From assembly GCA_029204225.1 (NCBI GenBank), contig CM055108.1, positions 10,766,363 through 10,830,362 of the forward strand: a stretch of DNA of 64,000 nt. The letters run 5' to 3'. The position numbers were made by a program, and so were the translations under genes. The DNA comes from Diphasiastrum complanatum. Taxonomy: Eukaryota > Streptophyta > Lycopodiopsida > Lycopodiales > Lycopodiaceae. This document shows positions 22,422 through 33,502 of this stretch, one piece after another. Under the pieces are notes generated by a model. It was not told the DNA's origin, did no database searches, and saw only the letters and a list, made by a program, of their open reading frames with translations. The stretch's first letter is position 1. Each line of letters starts with the position of its first letter.

Positions 22422-22741
22422 ATGGCACCATCAAGGAAGCCATGCTCCTCAATCAACTATGTGCTTCTATTCAACAAGACAGATGATAATGAATTATGGG
22501 TGCCAAGAAAATATTCAAAAAACTCTTGGATTTTGATGCATCCATCATCAAGAGGAGCATTTGAAAAAAGGAACAGGTCAAAACTATCATTTCGATCTTA
22601 TTGGAAGGCTAGAATTTTGGATTTCAGAACATCATCAGAGGAAAATCTATTTTTAAAATTCTAGTCCAACATGTATATATGCATTCAAAGATAAATGTCC
22701 AAGGATTTAACCGTCAGGATCACAAAAAAATCCAATTATGA
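22422..22741 (+). pseudogene. T2 homologue of T1 gene A, exon 1
   Basis: SRKPCSSINYVLLFNKTDDN, ELWVPRKYS, SWILMHPSSRGAF and YWKARILDF align with T1 43,976 onward (SRKPKNQLASIVAHIKDSNE, HWVPHTFS, DWVYMQPSGKGTH). After one frame change ILVQHVYM matches T1 ANVQHVYM. T2 keeps the Trp codon (YWKARI) where T1 has TGA (YH-stop-KGRI). The family is not recognised. Confidence 0.6.
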
Positions 22742-22947
22742 GTATTGATATTTTTGATATTTTTTTGTCATTCATAAATATCTATTCCATGTGCTTCCGT
22801 TATCAAATTGAAAAACAAATGTTGAGCTTATGCTTCCTCAGGAAAGACAAAGTCGAATGCATAAGTTTTTGTCTCTTATCAAGTACTAGTAGATTTGTTA
22901 TGTCAGTTTATATATACTGGAGCTTACTGTGTTTTTTATCATTTCAG

Positions 22948-23385
22948 GAAATAATTTTCCTTGATGATTTCGCAATTCGTCAAGGAGAGCAGAGATCTTC
23001 TACTGGAGAATTTTCAAAAGATCATGCATTGGGGCACTATCTGAAGTCCTTCAAGAATAATGAAATAAGTGTTGCCCATTTAAAATTTCATCAACATGGT
23101 GAAACTATGATTATGACAATCAAGGCACTGTCTCATTTTCTTGGAGGACATAATTTCAATAAGGTGCATAAAATAATTTTTGTAAAGAAAACTATTGCGG
23201 TTAAAATTTTAGGATATGGACCAGTGAATTTCATGTTCAGATCATCTCATTTTGCAGTGTATGCTACTTACGTTGATCTGAGTAAGCATGAAAATTATGA
23301 GCTATTGGATCCATACGAAAGAAGAAAATTGTTGCATGATTCTAAGTTGCAACTTTCATTGAAAAAAATATCAGAAGTAGATTAG
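22948..23385 (+). pseudogene. T2 accessory gene exon (DDFA protein)
   Basis: This exon starts after an acceptor (ATTTCAG at 22,941-22,947) and reads EIIFLDDFAIRQGEQRSS, DHALGHYLKSFKNNEISVAH, KIIFVKK, YERRKLLHDSKL to a TAG at 23,385. It matches the antisense exon at 841-493 with the same intron position. No known domain recognised. It may be the downstream exon of the 22,422 gene or a separate gene. It ends head-on against the transposase gene. Confidence 0.55.
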
Positions 23386-25679
23386 ATACTGCTGAATTGT
23401 ACTTTGTAAATATTTTTATTTAATATACAAAATTTTATTGTGTGTCTATAACCTACTAGCTTGTATAAATTTGCATGCTTTTTGAAATTTTTTATAATCC
23501 GTCGATTGTGTATTATGACGAATTTGGATTCTTTTGTAAAACCATAGGAAAAGTTGCAGTATATAGCTATTTTTGTGCTAGTCCCGCCATGTTGTGTACT
23601 TTTATGAAATGCCGCTCTTGCTTGCCAATGAGATTTTTCCATTCCTTGCGATAACCACATGCTAAGACTTCCACTATTTCTTGCAAAGAATGTCGAATGA
23701 TGTCGTAATATGTGCTGCATGTCATAAAAACATAATCTAAATCAGTACCAAAAGTATCTAGTTTAATTGCACATATTTGTCTATCGTAGTGTAAATTCAA
23801 AATCTTACCATATAACGTGTTATATGATCAACACCCCATGCACTTTGAACTACATCCACAAATTCATTGGTTGTTTTTAGTATCATTTGTATATCAGTAT
23901 TTGAAAATTTATCTTTTCTCAAGTATTTCACCATGTTGTCTAACTTTTTCCAAATTTCTACTTTGTGTATACGAGTAGAACCTTCTTCTTTGAAATCTTG
24001 AGTTGCTGCAATAATTTCTTTCCAAACCATGTATTGAATCTTTTATTGTTTGCCAAAATAATTTGATAAAAATCTTCGAGCTTTAGATCCTCCAATGCGC
24101 GACTTGCATGGACTATTTGTCATCTTTTTTTATTTTAACGTGGCCTTTATGTAAGCCTGCTTTGGACAACACATCCTCTAATCTGGAAATAGCTTCATTT
24201 GCAGAGGCCTCTGGCTCGGAATTCCATGCAAACAAGATGTGAAGATATATTATTTTTTCTATAATATGCATCTCCGCATGCAATGTACAGATATGAATAT
24301 TTCATAGAGGAATCGGTAGTATAGGTTTCCAATTAGGATCTTCTCGATCTCTTGATATTCCTGTACTCCTTGTCATATCATTTTCTGATTGAACACTGAA
24401 ATTGAGGCCTTCTGAGTTTTCTGGATTTGAAAGTGCTCCATTCATGATCGTGAGACTGACTCTTTTCATTTTTTGTCCTTTTATAATTTCAGACTCATCT
24501 AACTTGAGAACAACTATCCACTTGTTATTGACGTTCTCATTTGTAATATCGTAAAAATTTATGATGAATGTTAATAACTGATTAATGCCAAGAAATAAAT
24601 TGTTGGAATTGTTATAAGCTAGACTTTATCCTTTCGAGCAATACACTTCATTGATATGAGATGGATTACCAACTATTGTCTGCATACCATGGTTTAACAT
24701 GTTTTTTTTTTTTTAAAGATGAAATGGTCGTGGGATTAAAAACTTTTTAATATTTACCTGTGCAAATGCCTCCTTTATCATCTTAAACATTGTTGCATAT
24801 GCTTCTCTACTGATGCTAGAAAAGTCACATGCCCCCTGAAGCAATGTAGTGTCTAATATTTTTCCAACTTCATCCATAATGCTATTAGTAACTGAAGCCT
24901 TAATCTTTTTCATTTTGTTATTATTTAACATTGATTTCATACATTTAGAAGTCAAGATAGAGCCTAGTGAGTTTCCAACTGAAATCTCATCGGCCATGGT
25001 CTACAACAACCAATGCTGATCTGCATTGCAAACATAATGTTCATGAAAATGTCAGTAGAAATTAAGACATTCATAGTATTCATAGCAGTATATAATAAGC
25101 AAATCAACAGAAAATTGAAATGAATAAACAACAAAATTACTAATTATGAATGAATCAAAAAGTTCAAGCAATATTCAATACCAAATAAGCTATAACTTAC
25201 TTGAATGCATGAATTCGTCTTTTTCTATGACCTCCTCTGGATGATAGATCACATATATCCTTGTTTACCAGTCTTTTCCACTTGTTGCTTAAGACCTTTC
25301 TGTTGAGCACATCCATATCTTTAACAAGAGACAAATATGAGATACGCATGGATTAAAATGCAATTTTTATCTCATCATTACTAGTTGTATAATGATGCAA
25401 AGAAGATTTCAACCTTTGGATCTCCTCCTTGAGCATCTCATTTTCATCCAAACAAGTTTTCATCTTTGTAGATTTTTCTTCGCACTCCTTTGATATTTTC
25501 CTTGATTCCTCTTCCAAATAATGTATTCTTTGCATTGAATGTGCATTCCCATAGAGCATCAAATTCTCACAATAACCCAAAAGGCCATTTTTACCATGAC
25601 ACAGATAGATTATTAATTGACTCATCGAATGAAAATCTAGAGGTTGCAATGAACATGGATAATAGGATATAATGTTCAT
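23382..25679 (-). pseudogene. T2 transposase-like gene, interrupted
   Basis: Read from 25,679 downward: GKNGLLGYCENLM and a coiled coil (LEEESRKISKECEEKSTKMK), matching T1 GRNGLLGYCQAMD; RGGHRKRRIH with a GTAAGT donor after it and a GCAATGCAG acceptor before MADEISVG (~25,023); KWIVVLKLDESE; WKPILPIPL then IHICTLHAEMHIIEKIIYLH (~24,330-24,260); LSKAGLHKGH; GGSKARRFLSNYF (~24,100); VEIWKKLDNMVKYLRKDKFS; an intron (~23,810-23,710, GTAAGA..CATGCAG); then GSLSMWLSQGMEKSHWQARA, STQHGG (~23,600). Each block has a T1 counterpart. The T1 WHLAVDLK-CIYC region is absent. Stops and frame changes remain. Confidence 0.65.
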
Positions 25680-26181
25680 GAATCTACATGTTTTAGCTTT
25701 TCCTCCCTGTATCGGACCATATCAAGAGTTGACAATTTGGGTTGCTTTGAATTTCTCGTCCTGAGTGGAGCATATTCTGGTGACAGATCCACATGAAGAT
25801 GATAAAGCTTTGTCATCAGTACAGTAGTATAGTAATAAACAACATAATGACAATAACAAAGCTGGAGATGGCGCTAACGACTTTGCTGGAGATAAAGATG
25901 GCGCTAAACACTTGTTTTTGACCTTGGAGATAGAGATGGCGTAGGCTTTTTTCAGGAATGTCACTCATAATTCAAATTTTTGAGTGTTCCCAACTATTGG
26001 GAGGGAATATTTCAGCATTTTGAAAAATTATATTTTAACTATGGTTAAACACTAGTGAAGTTTGATGTGACTAAACTAAGGTGCATTCATTTACATGGAA
26101 AGTAGTGCGGACAGATGCGTAAAGAAGTTAGAAAATGATATTATAATTACTTTATAGTCATTTTTCTCTCTCCTACATGGC

Positions 26182-26225
26182 ATTTCTTATAGGGCCCTCT
26201 TTGTGCCCATATTTTCTCTAATGAT
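26182..26225 (-). repeat. Right terminal inverted repeat of T2
   Basis: The inverse of the left end: reads ATCATTAGAGAAAATATGGG then CACAAAGAGGGCCC on the minus strand. It contains the same GAGGGCC core as T1 ends. Confidence 0.7.
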
Positions 26226-26345
26226 GTACAGTGTATTTTTGTTTTGAGAAAGATAGTTGCTATGTGAGTTTGCTGTGGAGAGTGTTTTTATGTCTGTGTT
26301 ACTGTGTAGCATGATCTATGTTCCTATTCGAAGAAAATTCTAAGT
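26226..26345 (+). repeat. 3' end of a copia 5' LTR
   Basis: About 120 bp directly upstream of a primer-binding site. The rest of the LTR is cut off by T2. The exact last base of the LTR is unclear, because no CA abuts the PBS. Confidence 0.4.
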
Positions 26346-26357
26346 TGGTATCAGAGC
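26346..26357 (+). promoter_or_regulatory. Primer-binding site, initiator-Met tRNA
   Basis: TGGTATCAGAGC followed by CATACAGGG. No copia coding region follows within 1 kb. Confidence 0.8.
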
Positions 26358-27526
26358 CATACAGGGAGTGTACACAACAGTACAGTGTCGCCGTTGAAGA
26401 GAGCTTTGCGAGAAGAGTAGTCTTCTGAGAGTTCGGAGTTTACGGCGGGTTGGAGACAGAAAGTAAAGCACTGGTGCACAATTTCTAGCATACTGAGGCT
26501 TGCCAAGCTTGAAGCTGTGAGAGGATTCAAAGACAACTTGTCAATGTTGGAGAAAGAGGGTGTGTGAGTGTGAGAAACAAAAATAACTAAAAAAGAAACG
26601 AACACAAAAGAAGCGAACTCGCAAATCGAACAAGAAACAAACTCGACCGAAAAGTGTTCGTGCGCAGTGAAATGAGTTATCTTACTCTTTTCCTAAGCAT
26701 GACTACGCCTATCAGACACGAAGAGAATGTTAGTGATTAAAATCACGTTTGATTTGATTACCTAGCCAAACATTAAGCAACAAAACATCAGAAAGATAAT
26801 TTGTCGCGAACAGCTAGACAAATTATTAGTCGCAAATTATTCAAAAAGAGCTAGACTGAGCTCGACTGATAATCAGTTGCAAATTAGTCACGAAAGACAA
26901 GACTAAATATTAGTCACGAACAACTAGACTAATAATAATTCACTAAGAACAGACTACCAGATTGAGCAATAAGAGAGTTAGACAGAATGTAGAAAAAACA
27001 TAACAATATTGACACAAATCTGAATGTAGACCAAATAGAGCTATAATCAGATTATGCCGAATATGCAAAATGGTATTCAATATATACATAATTTTACAGG
27101 TGTGTAGATGAAGAAAGTACAAAGTGGATGTGTTTTTTGTGGGAGATCGTGGGTGGCTGCTATCGTTGTCAAATATGTTTGCACAGTTGCATGGGGTGAG
27201 CATGAGAAGGCTGCGACGTCAGCCTTCGCTGAAATGAACGTTGGTGAAGATGCAAAAAAATGCGACACTCTGACAAATGCCTTAAAATTTGATTTACAGA
27301 CTACCTTCGCTTTTCCATTAGGGCACCTTTGGCATTTGTAGGGCAATGTCGCCTTTTTCGCCTATCACAAATCACGTGTAAAAACACAGTGTTGTCTTTT
27401 TTGCCAGTGGAATTTTACTTGTATTTATACAGACAATCGTGTTTTATTCGTCTGTCTTATTTTACATGTAAATATGTAGACTGTGCAACAACATGAGTAA
27501 AAATGCAGCAGTAAAAGTCAACACCT
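26358..27526. other. Non-coding remnant with short repeats
   Basis: 26,770-26,940 holds irregular direct repeats around AATTATTAGTCGCAAATTA / AATATTAGTCACGAACAA. The GCGACAAATTATTAG motif also occurs at the end of the LTR at 31,401. 27,240-27,400 has GCCTTAAA / AGGGCACCTT / TTTTTCGCC strings resembling the LTR family of copia X. No gene seen. Confidence 0.4.
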
Positions 27527-29774
27527 ATGATAGAAAGAAGTACACAAGATCTATCGCTTGAGGATGCTCCATCAGAGATAGAAGTGGATGAGTCTACAGG
27601 ACCTATAAAATCTTCATTGCATATACTTGGTCCATCAATTAAGTCAACTTCCATTGAGGACCTAGTAGGAGTCTTGTCAAATTTCCTACTAACCATAGCA
27701 CTCTTGTTGAGTAAATTTGAGCCACTTGATAGTGAGTCATATTCCATCATGGAAAGAGTGATCTCTTTTGATCCTATTTTGAATGACATTAGGCCAGAAG
27801 TATCGATACAAGTATCTTCTAAACAATGTATGGATGAGAATTTGCAATCTAATTTTGAGGAATTTATGACAAAAGAGGAGCCCAAAGTGGGTCTTGATCA
27901 GTTGATTGAAAGGGCTAATAGTTTATTATCCGAGAATGAAATTGTGATATTCTATGATGAGATTGTGGTGGATGAAAAACTTGAAGAGATAGTATCTGAT
28001 ATGAAAAACATAGTTCTAAAAGAAGATGACAATCTCTTTTGAAATGATCCAGTTATCTATTCTTGGACTTGCTACACCTAGGGTGAGAAAAATCACTGAG
28101 CCAATAGTTGTTCCCGATGACACCGAGGCAATACCAAAAATACGAGAATCACTACCCCTATTCCATGGCACAGGTGATGAGGATGTACACAGTCACATTG
28201 GTGATTTTGATATGCTTATGTCTATCAATAGAGTTTTTAACCCTGCACATAGACTCATGTTGTTTGCTACTACCTTGGTAGGAACAGCCAGGAGATGGTA
28301 CAATAGTCTCTCTAAGTCCTCTATCACTACACTTGAAGAGTTCCATAAGGAATTTTTAAAAGAATTCAAAGTCAACTACAATGTAGATAGTATGATGTTT
28401 GCACTATCTACAATACAGCAAGATTCTACTGAAGATGTACATCAATACACTAGACGACTGAGAGAGTTAGTGCGCCAGCCGAACCTAATCCTTTCAATGA
28501 AATTACCCTCAAAACTAGTACTTGATTGTTTTCTAAGAGGATTGCGAAGTGAGGTATAGTTGGTTGTACACCAATATGGATTTTTTTCTTTTAAGAAGGC
28601 TGTGACTAGAGCCAACAATATAGAATGAGCGTATATCGACACAGATGGGTCTAGAAATACTGCAAGGACAATCGAGACCTTGATTCCTCATAGAAGTCAA
28701 CGTTTAGAATGATCGAGAATCAGATACACGAGTATCAAATTTCGCACCACAACCATTGAGAGAACTTGATGCTACTATGGCCAAAGAAGTGCCAATACGA
28801 TGCAAAAATTTCTCTAGTTTGAAGACTCCACCAGTTAATACTCCTACTTTTGCAGGAGGCAGTAAATCTACATAGCCAAAAATATTTTGTAGATATTGCA
28901 GGAAGTGTGACCATTCAAAGAATGAATGTTTTTCACAGAAGAATGATTTGAAAACCAAAAATCAAATACACGAGCCGATAAGCCATGATATCATAAATGA
29001 AAATGTACTTGAGTCTAGACAAAATTTGAGTCAATCCCAATAGATCGTAGCATTATCTCTCAAGGTGATGTGATTAGAATGGAAGGAGAGAAACCCCCAA
29101 TAAACTTGGCAGAAACACTCATAGAGGAAAAAGGGCTGAGGGTAACCCAATATAGGGTACGGACAGACACCTTTGATGAAGAATGTGAGGGAGCAAGTAA
29201 GTGACTGGTAGACTCCAAGGACACTGAATCTAGAAACGGATCATCATCGATGACTATTGTTGGAATATAAGAACCTATACCCCTGATCCGAGGTCATATA
29301 GATGAAGAGACCAAGGGGGTGCTATCTGAGACATTCAAATGGGACGAGAGAATGGTAAATTATGATGCTGACTCTGATACCGATGAGGAAGGATTTGAGT
29401 GTGTGGAAGTTACTGAATTATAATATCATTCTAAAATGAGAAACATGGTTTTTTAGATGAGTACTAGGGATGACGCAAATGATTTTGTATCTCCTGTTTT
29501 GGATACGACCTTAGAGGAAGATGATGAGCCCTATGATATAGGAGAAATGTTCAACATGACCGATGAGATTTTTCTACCCCAACCTTTGAGTTTGGATGAT
29601 CAAGACAACCATCAAGATACATATCAACAAGTAGTTTTGGGATGGGATCCACACCTTTTGTCCACCTATGAAATTTTTTGCATATCTGAAATAGATAGGA
29701 GGGAAGAAACTTGCTCATCTATTAGGGCTGAAACACATGGTAAATATCTAGATAATAAGATTGATGTTGGATGA
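27527..29774 (+). pseudogene. Ty3/gypsy gag remnant with acidic flanks
   Basis: 27,527-28,042 is an acidic, family-unassigned N-terminal frame. It overlaps 28,026-28,559, a clear retrotransposon Gag capsid domain (LPLFHGTGDEDVHSHIGDF, ARRWYNSLSKSSITTLEEFH, LRELVRQPNLI). After a TAG at 28,557-28,559 further frames carry a CCHC knuckle (CRYCRKCDHSKNEC, 28,885-28,930), and a last acidic frame at 29,457-29,774 (DDANDFVSPVLDTTLEEDDE). Gag coats the RNA in the particle. No protease, RT or integrase follows. Confidence 0.75.
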
Positions 29775-30870
29775 TTTATAAGGTTATGAAAATCCACCCT
29801 TGTCCTTAGGGGGTGAGGGTTAGTAGAATAGTTTTTAGTTGATTTTTTTTGTTGATCTTTCGGTTATAGTTGTAGACTTTATGGTTTAGTGTTCTGACAT
29901 TTCTTTATTAAAAAAATAAAAGTAAAAATTATGGTTTAGTGATGATACCCTCGATGATGAGAAGACATGTGATGAACCTTCTATACACACATATCACATG
30001 CATCATTTTAGACACAGAATGTTTTGAAACATTTGCTGCAAGATTGAATGATTGCATTCATACCATGCATTCTACATTTTGTGGAAAGAAAAATGGGCAT
30101 CAATCTTATTCTGAATTGAGGGGCATGAGTGCATGATTTAGGAGCATAGGGTGTATCAGAGAGGAAAAATGAGGACACAAAAAAATATTTGTTTTGTTTT
30201 GAAATCTTTGTCCTAATTATGACTGTTTGGGAAGAATTATCACTTGAGAAAGAAAGGGCTGCATGGTTGTGGTGACATTGGGTCTAGATAGAAGAAAATT
30301 AAGATTGGAAAACTTTTTGAAACTTCACTACATTTTTCACTGCATTGAAAAATTCTTGTGAAAACTGCATGATATCAAACCCACATCTATAAGAGTGAAT
30401 ATATAAACCTTTGAGGACCTTTTGAAAAATGCATGAGCAAAGATGATACATTCATTGGCACTTTCTGACGACATCTCTAGACACTTATCGAAATGAACTG
30501 CATCCATTATTCACTGCCTTATAAAGAGATTGCATTAACATATCCCTGACATGCATGGATCTGAAATGGGCATATAGAAAATCTGCTGAAAGTGGGAGCA
30601 TAAGCCAATCTAGGTACACGAGATGGATGTAATGCAGGTACCATGAAGATCCATTACTATTTGATTCTAGGGCTTAGTCAATGGCCTTGGATATTGTTGT
30701 TGAGAACCAGACTCCATGCCCAATGGATGAGAAAATTATAAACTAGTATTTCCAAATTACATTACCATGAAGTTCACATTGAGCAAATTAGCATAACAAA
30801 ATAGAGTGTACTGAGCTTGCATAGATCCTTATAAATAGAATTTTGTTGGGTTCATTATGTGGGGACCACA
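29775..30870. other. Non-coding, probable retrotransposon interior
   Basis: No supported gene. It lies between the gypsy gag and a gypsy-type LTR with PBS, so it is probably decayed leader or spacer of one of them. Confidence 0.35.
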
Positions 30871-30889
30871 TCCCCAGTGGAAGTCGCCA
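30871..30889 (-). promoter_or_regulatory. Gypsy-type primer-binding site, minus strand
   Basis: The minus strand reads TGGCGACTTCCACTGGGGA, close to the TGGCGACTC..CTGGGGA type used by plant Tat-like gypsy elements. It begins three bases from the LTR edge at 30,893. Confidence 0.6.
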
Positions 30890-30892
30890 AAG

Positions 30893-31401
30893 TGTTAGCC
30901 GTTTTTTTAGCACGCAAAATCGAGCGTGACTTATTTTTGTAGAGTGAATGACCAAATTTCACCGCTTATCAGCAAGCAACTTCTAAGAAGAACTGGATGA
31001 ATGCCAGCAGACTCCAGCCAACTGGCAGCCACATTTGACGACCTAATTGTTTAATATAAAATTTTTTTTGTTCATATCTCAACATGTAATGATCAAATTC
31101 AGAGATGAAGTATTGAATAGTTAACTCTCTCTCAAGTTTGCGATCTTGAACACTCTTGAGCATTCTAGCTTAGTTCTTTAGAGTTGATTAGAGATTGCTA
31201 TTGCACTTAATGCTTATCAGTAGTTGCGCTTAATTCAGACTTTTATTTAGTCGTTCAGAAATAGCTTAGAGTACACGGCTTCGATCCGCAAACTTGTTGT
31301 ACTCATTTACATCGGTTTTGCTTTCATATTGAATCAATACTATCTTTTATTGCATTCAGCTTCGTCTCAGAATGTATGCATTTTTGTAATTTTTCGCGAC
31401 A
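30893..31401 (-). repeat. Gypsy-type LTR (509 bp)
   Basis: Forward ends TGTTAGCC ... TCGCGACA give TG..CA termini. The adjacent minus-strand primer-binding site implies a 5' LTR of an antisense element. No partner LTR was found in the window. Confidence 0.55.
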
Positions 31402-31483
31402 AATTATTAGTTTGATAATTCAATGTTTTAGCTTTCCGCAATTTTGACCAAAAAAAATTGTAAAATTTTTTTTTTCGCAATTT

Positions 31484-32832
31484 TTGCCATCGTTTTTTGT
31501 AGTGAACGGCGAATCAGAAGATGATGATGTTGTAGTTCAACAACTACAGTATGATGAAAATGATCAACCTCCTCTATTTTCCAAAAGATCATCTAGAACT
31601 AGCAGACCACCTATCAGATATATTGATGAGTCGGTAGCCTACCTTGTTCACGAGCCGACGATTGTCGAAGAGGCACTCAGTCAGCTCAATTCTGATCTCT
31701 GGAAAGAAGCTATGGATAAAGAGTATTCATCTCTTATCAAGAACCAAACATAGACGATTGTCAAATTACCTGTTAGTAAAAACGTAATTGATTGCAGATG
31801 GATTTTCAAAGTCAAGTACAAAGTAGACGGAAGCATCGACAGAAGAAAAGCCCGACTTGTCGCCAGAGGATTTTCTTGGTATACAACGTCGATTATACTG
31901 AGACTTTCAGTCCAGTAGTTAAGCATTCTTCTATTTGACTTTTATTATCATTTGTTGCGACAAAGGATTTGGAAATACATCAAATGGATGTATAGACAAC
32001 ATATCTCACAATGCTATCTTCTGAATTCGACATGACCGATTTGGGTGAAGCTCATTTCTGCCTTGGTATTCAAATCCACATAGATCGAAATTGAAATTTG
32101 ATCTACATTACTCAATAGAGGTACATCTACAATATGTTAGTGAGATATAATCTGATTAATTGCAAGTTAGCTCTCTCACCAATGGAACCAGGTCTCAAAT
32201 TGTCAAAGGACGGGTTCCTTAAAAATTCAAGAGAAGGAGCAAATGCATCCTTACCATTCTATTATAGGATCTCTTATGTATGCAATGATCTATCCCAGAC
32301 CAGACATAGCTCGCCAAGTCAATATATGACCAACTCTGGTGTAACACATTGGAAGGATCTTATCAGAGTCATGAGATATCTTCGAGCTACTATGGACTTT
32401 TGCATTTGTTATGGAACAGTCGATAATGACAAACTCAATTTATTCATTGGTTTTACATATGCAAGTTGGGTAGGATATGTAGACACTCGTAAATCCACTT
32501 TTGGATTTACATTCTTCTTCAACAACGATCCAATTTCCTGGAACAATCACAAGCAATCTTCGATAGTTCTATCTTTTATAAAATCAAAGTATATCGCAGG
32601 CTCACAAGCTACAAAGAAAGCAATTTGGGTGAGAAACTTACTTTCAGACATCAGTCTGAATCAATATGCTTCGACATTATTGTTTTGTGATAATCAAAGT
32701 GCCATTGTCTTATCAACCAACCCTAGATTTCATTTTAGGAGTAAGCACATTGAACTAAAGTATCACTATGTCAGAAGCAAAGTTCGCGGGATGGTGGAGG
32801 ATGGAGGTTTTCTATTATTGGATGTAAGGTAA
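31484..32832 (+). pseudogene. Copia P RT-RNase H remnant, catalytic RT core deleted
   Basis: The frame begins in the integrase-RT linker (RPPIRYIDESVAYLV), then RT N-terminus EEALSQLNSDLWKEAMDKEY, CRWIFKVKYKVDGSIDRRKA and RLVARGFS. A TAG (~31,752), a frame change and a deletion remove the YVDD catalytic region. Sequence resumes at SEFDMTDLGEAHFCLGIQI. The frame 32,134-32,832 gives the RT-RNase H connection (SYVCNDLSQTR...) and RNase H (SSIVLSFIKSKYIAGSQATK, CDNQSAIVLSTNPRFHFRSK, HIELKYHYVRSKV). Similarity ends at about 32,800. Confidence 0.85.
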
Positions 32833-33502
32833 TCTCTCTTTCCATCTCTTTTTCTCACTCTCTCTTTTTCTTACATCTTAAACACGATGACATTTGTTTT
32901 GGGACTTTGATCTGAAAAAGAGTAATCTTTTTTGGTGTTTTATAATGGTCCTAGTTTTAGGCCCCAATCATGGATTTTTTAATAAATCTCTAAATTTTGT
33001 TTCTAGAAAAAACCAAAAAAATGTATATTTTGAATAAAGAACTACAAGTTTTTTGTTGCAAACTTCATAAAATCATCATAATTACAAATGAAATAATAAT
33101 TCAAGAGAACAAATGATTTTTGAAACTTGAAATCCCATTAAATACAAAACAGCTTAAATTATATTCACACATTCTCTTTTTTAAAGTATATTTTCTAAGG
33201 AATTTTCACTTATGCCTCTCAATTTAGAACTTGACATATTCTCAACACTCTCGTTTTCAGCTGATGAAGTGGAAGACCCGTCTTCTTCATCAGAGTCAAC
33301 TGGCATATCTTCCTCAGAATCCGCGTCTAATATTGACAAAAAAACCTTGTAAATTAGCTTTTCTCTGTTGATGACGAGTGGAAGATAATGGTTTTTTCAT
33401 TAATTCAAGTCATTCTTTCAATATAGATATAGTTGACTTTGGCATCGTCATCATTTTACCCGTTCATCTTCTGAAATTTCTCATGCAAGTACTTTTCAAA
33501 AA
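32833..33502. other. Non-coding spacer
   Basis: 32,885-32,935 resembles 33-95 near the window start (GACATTTGTTTT, GGGA.TTTGA, AAAAAGAGT.AT). 33,230-33,330 has an acidic codon run (Asp/Glu/Ser) in broken frames that may be the first exon of the downstream gene. Nothing else recognised. Confidence 0.35.

Larger units (their letters stand above)
21942..26225. mobile_element. CATTAG-type DNA transposon T2 (4.28 kb, internally deleted)
   Basis: Ends: ATCATTAGAGAAA at 21,942 and its inverse at 26,225, with the similarity continuing ~40 bp inward (AGAGGGCC/CGAGGGCC blocks). Contents are convergent: two plus-strand exons on the left and a minus-strand transposase-like gene from the right. Gene order and protein blocks match T1 at 43.4-50.5 kb, although the two are strongly diverged at the DNA level. 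No convincing target-site duplication. It is flanked on the right by a copia LTR end and PBS. The catalytic-looking DLK/CxxC block of T1 is missing, so it is probably non-autonomous. Confidence 0.75.

Noticed and set aside
30969-31163. Antisense 64-codon frame
   Set aside because: Lies entirely inside the gypsy-type LTR.
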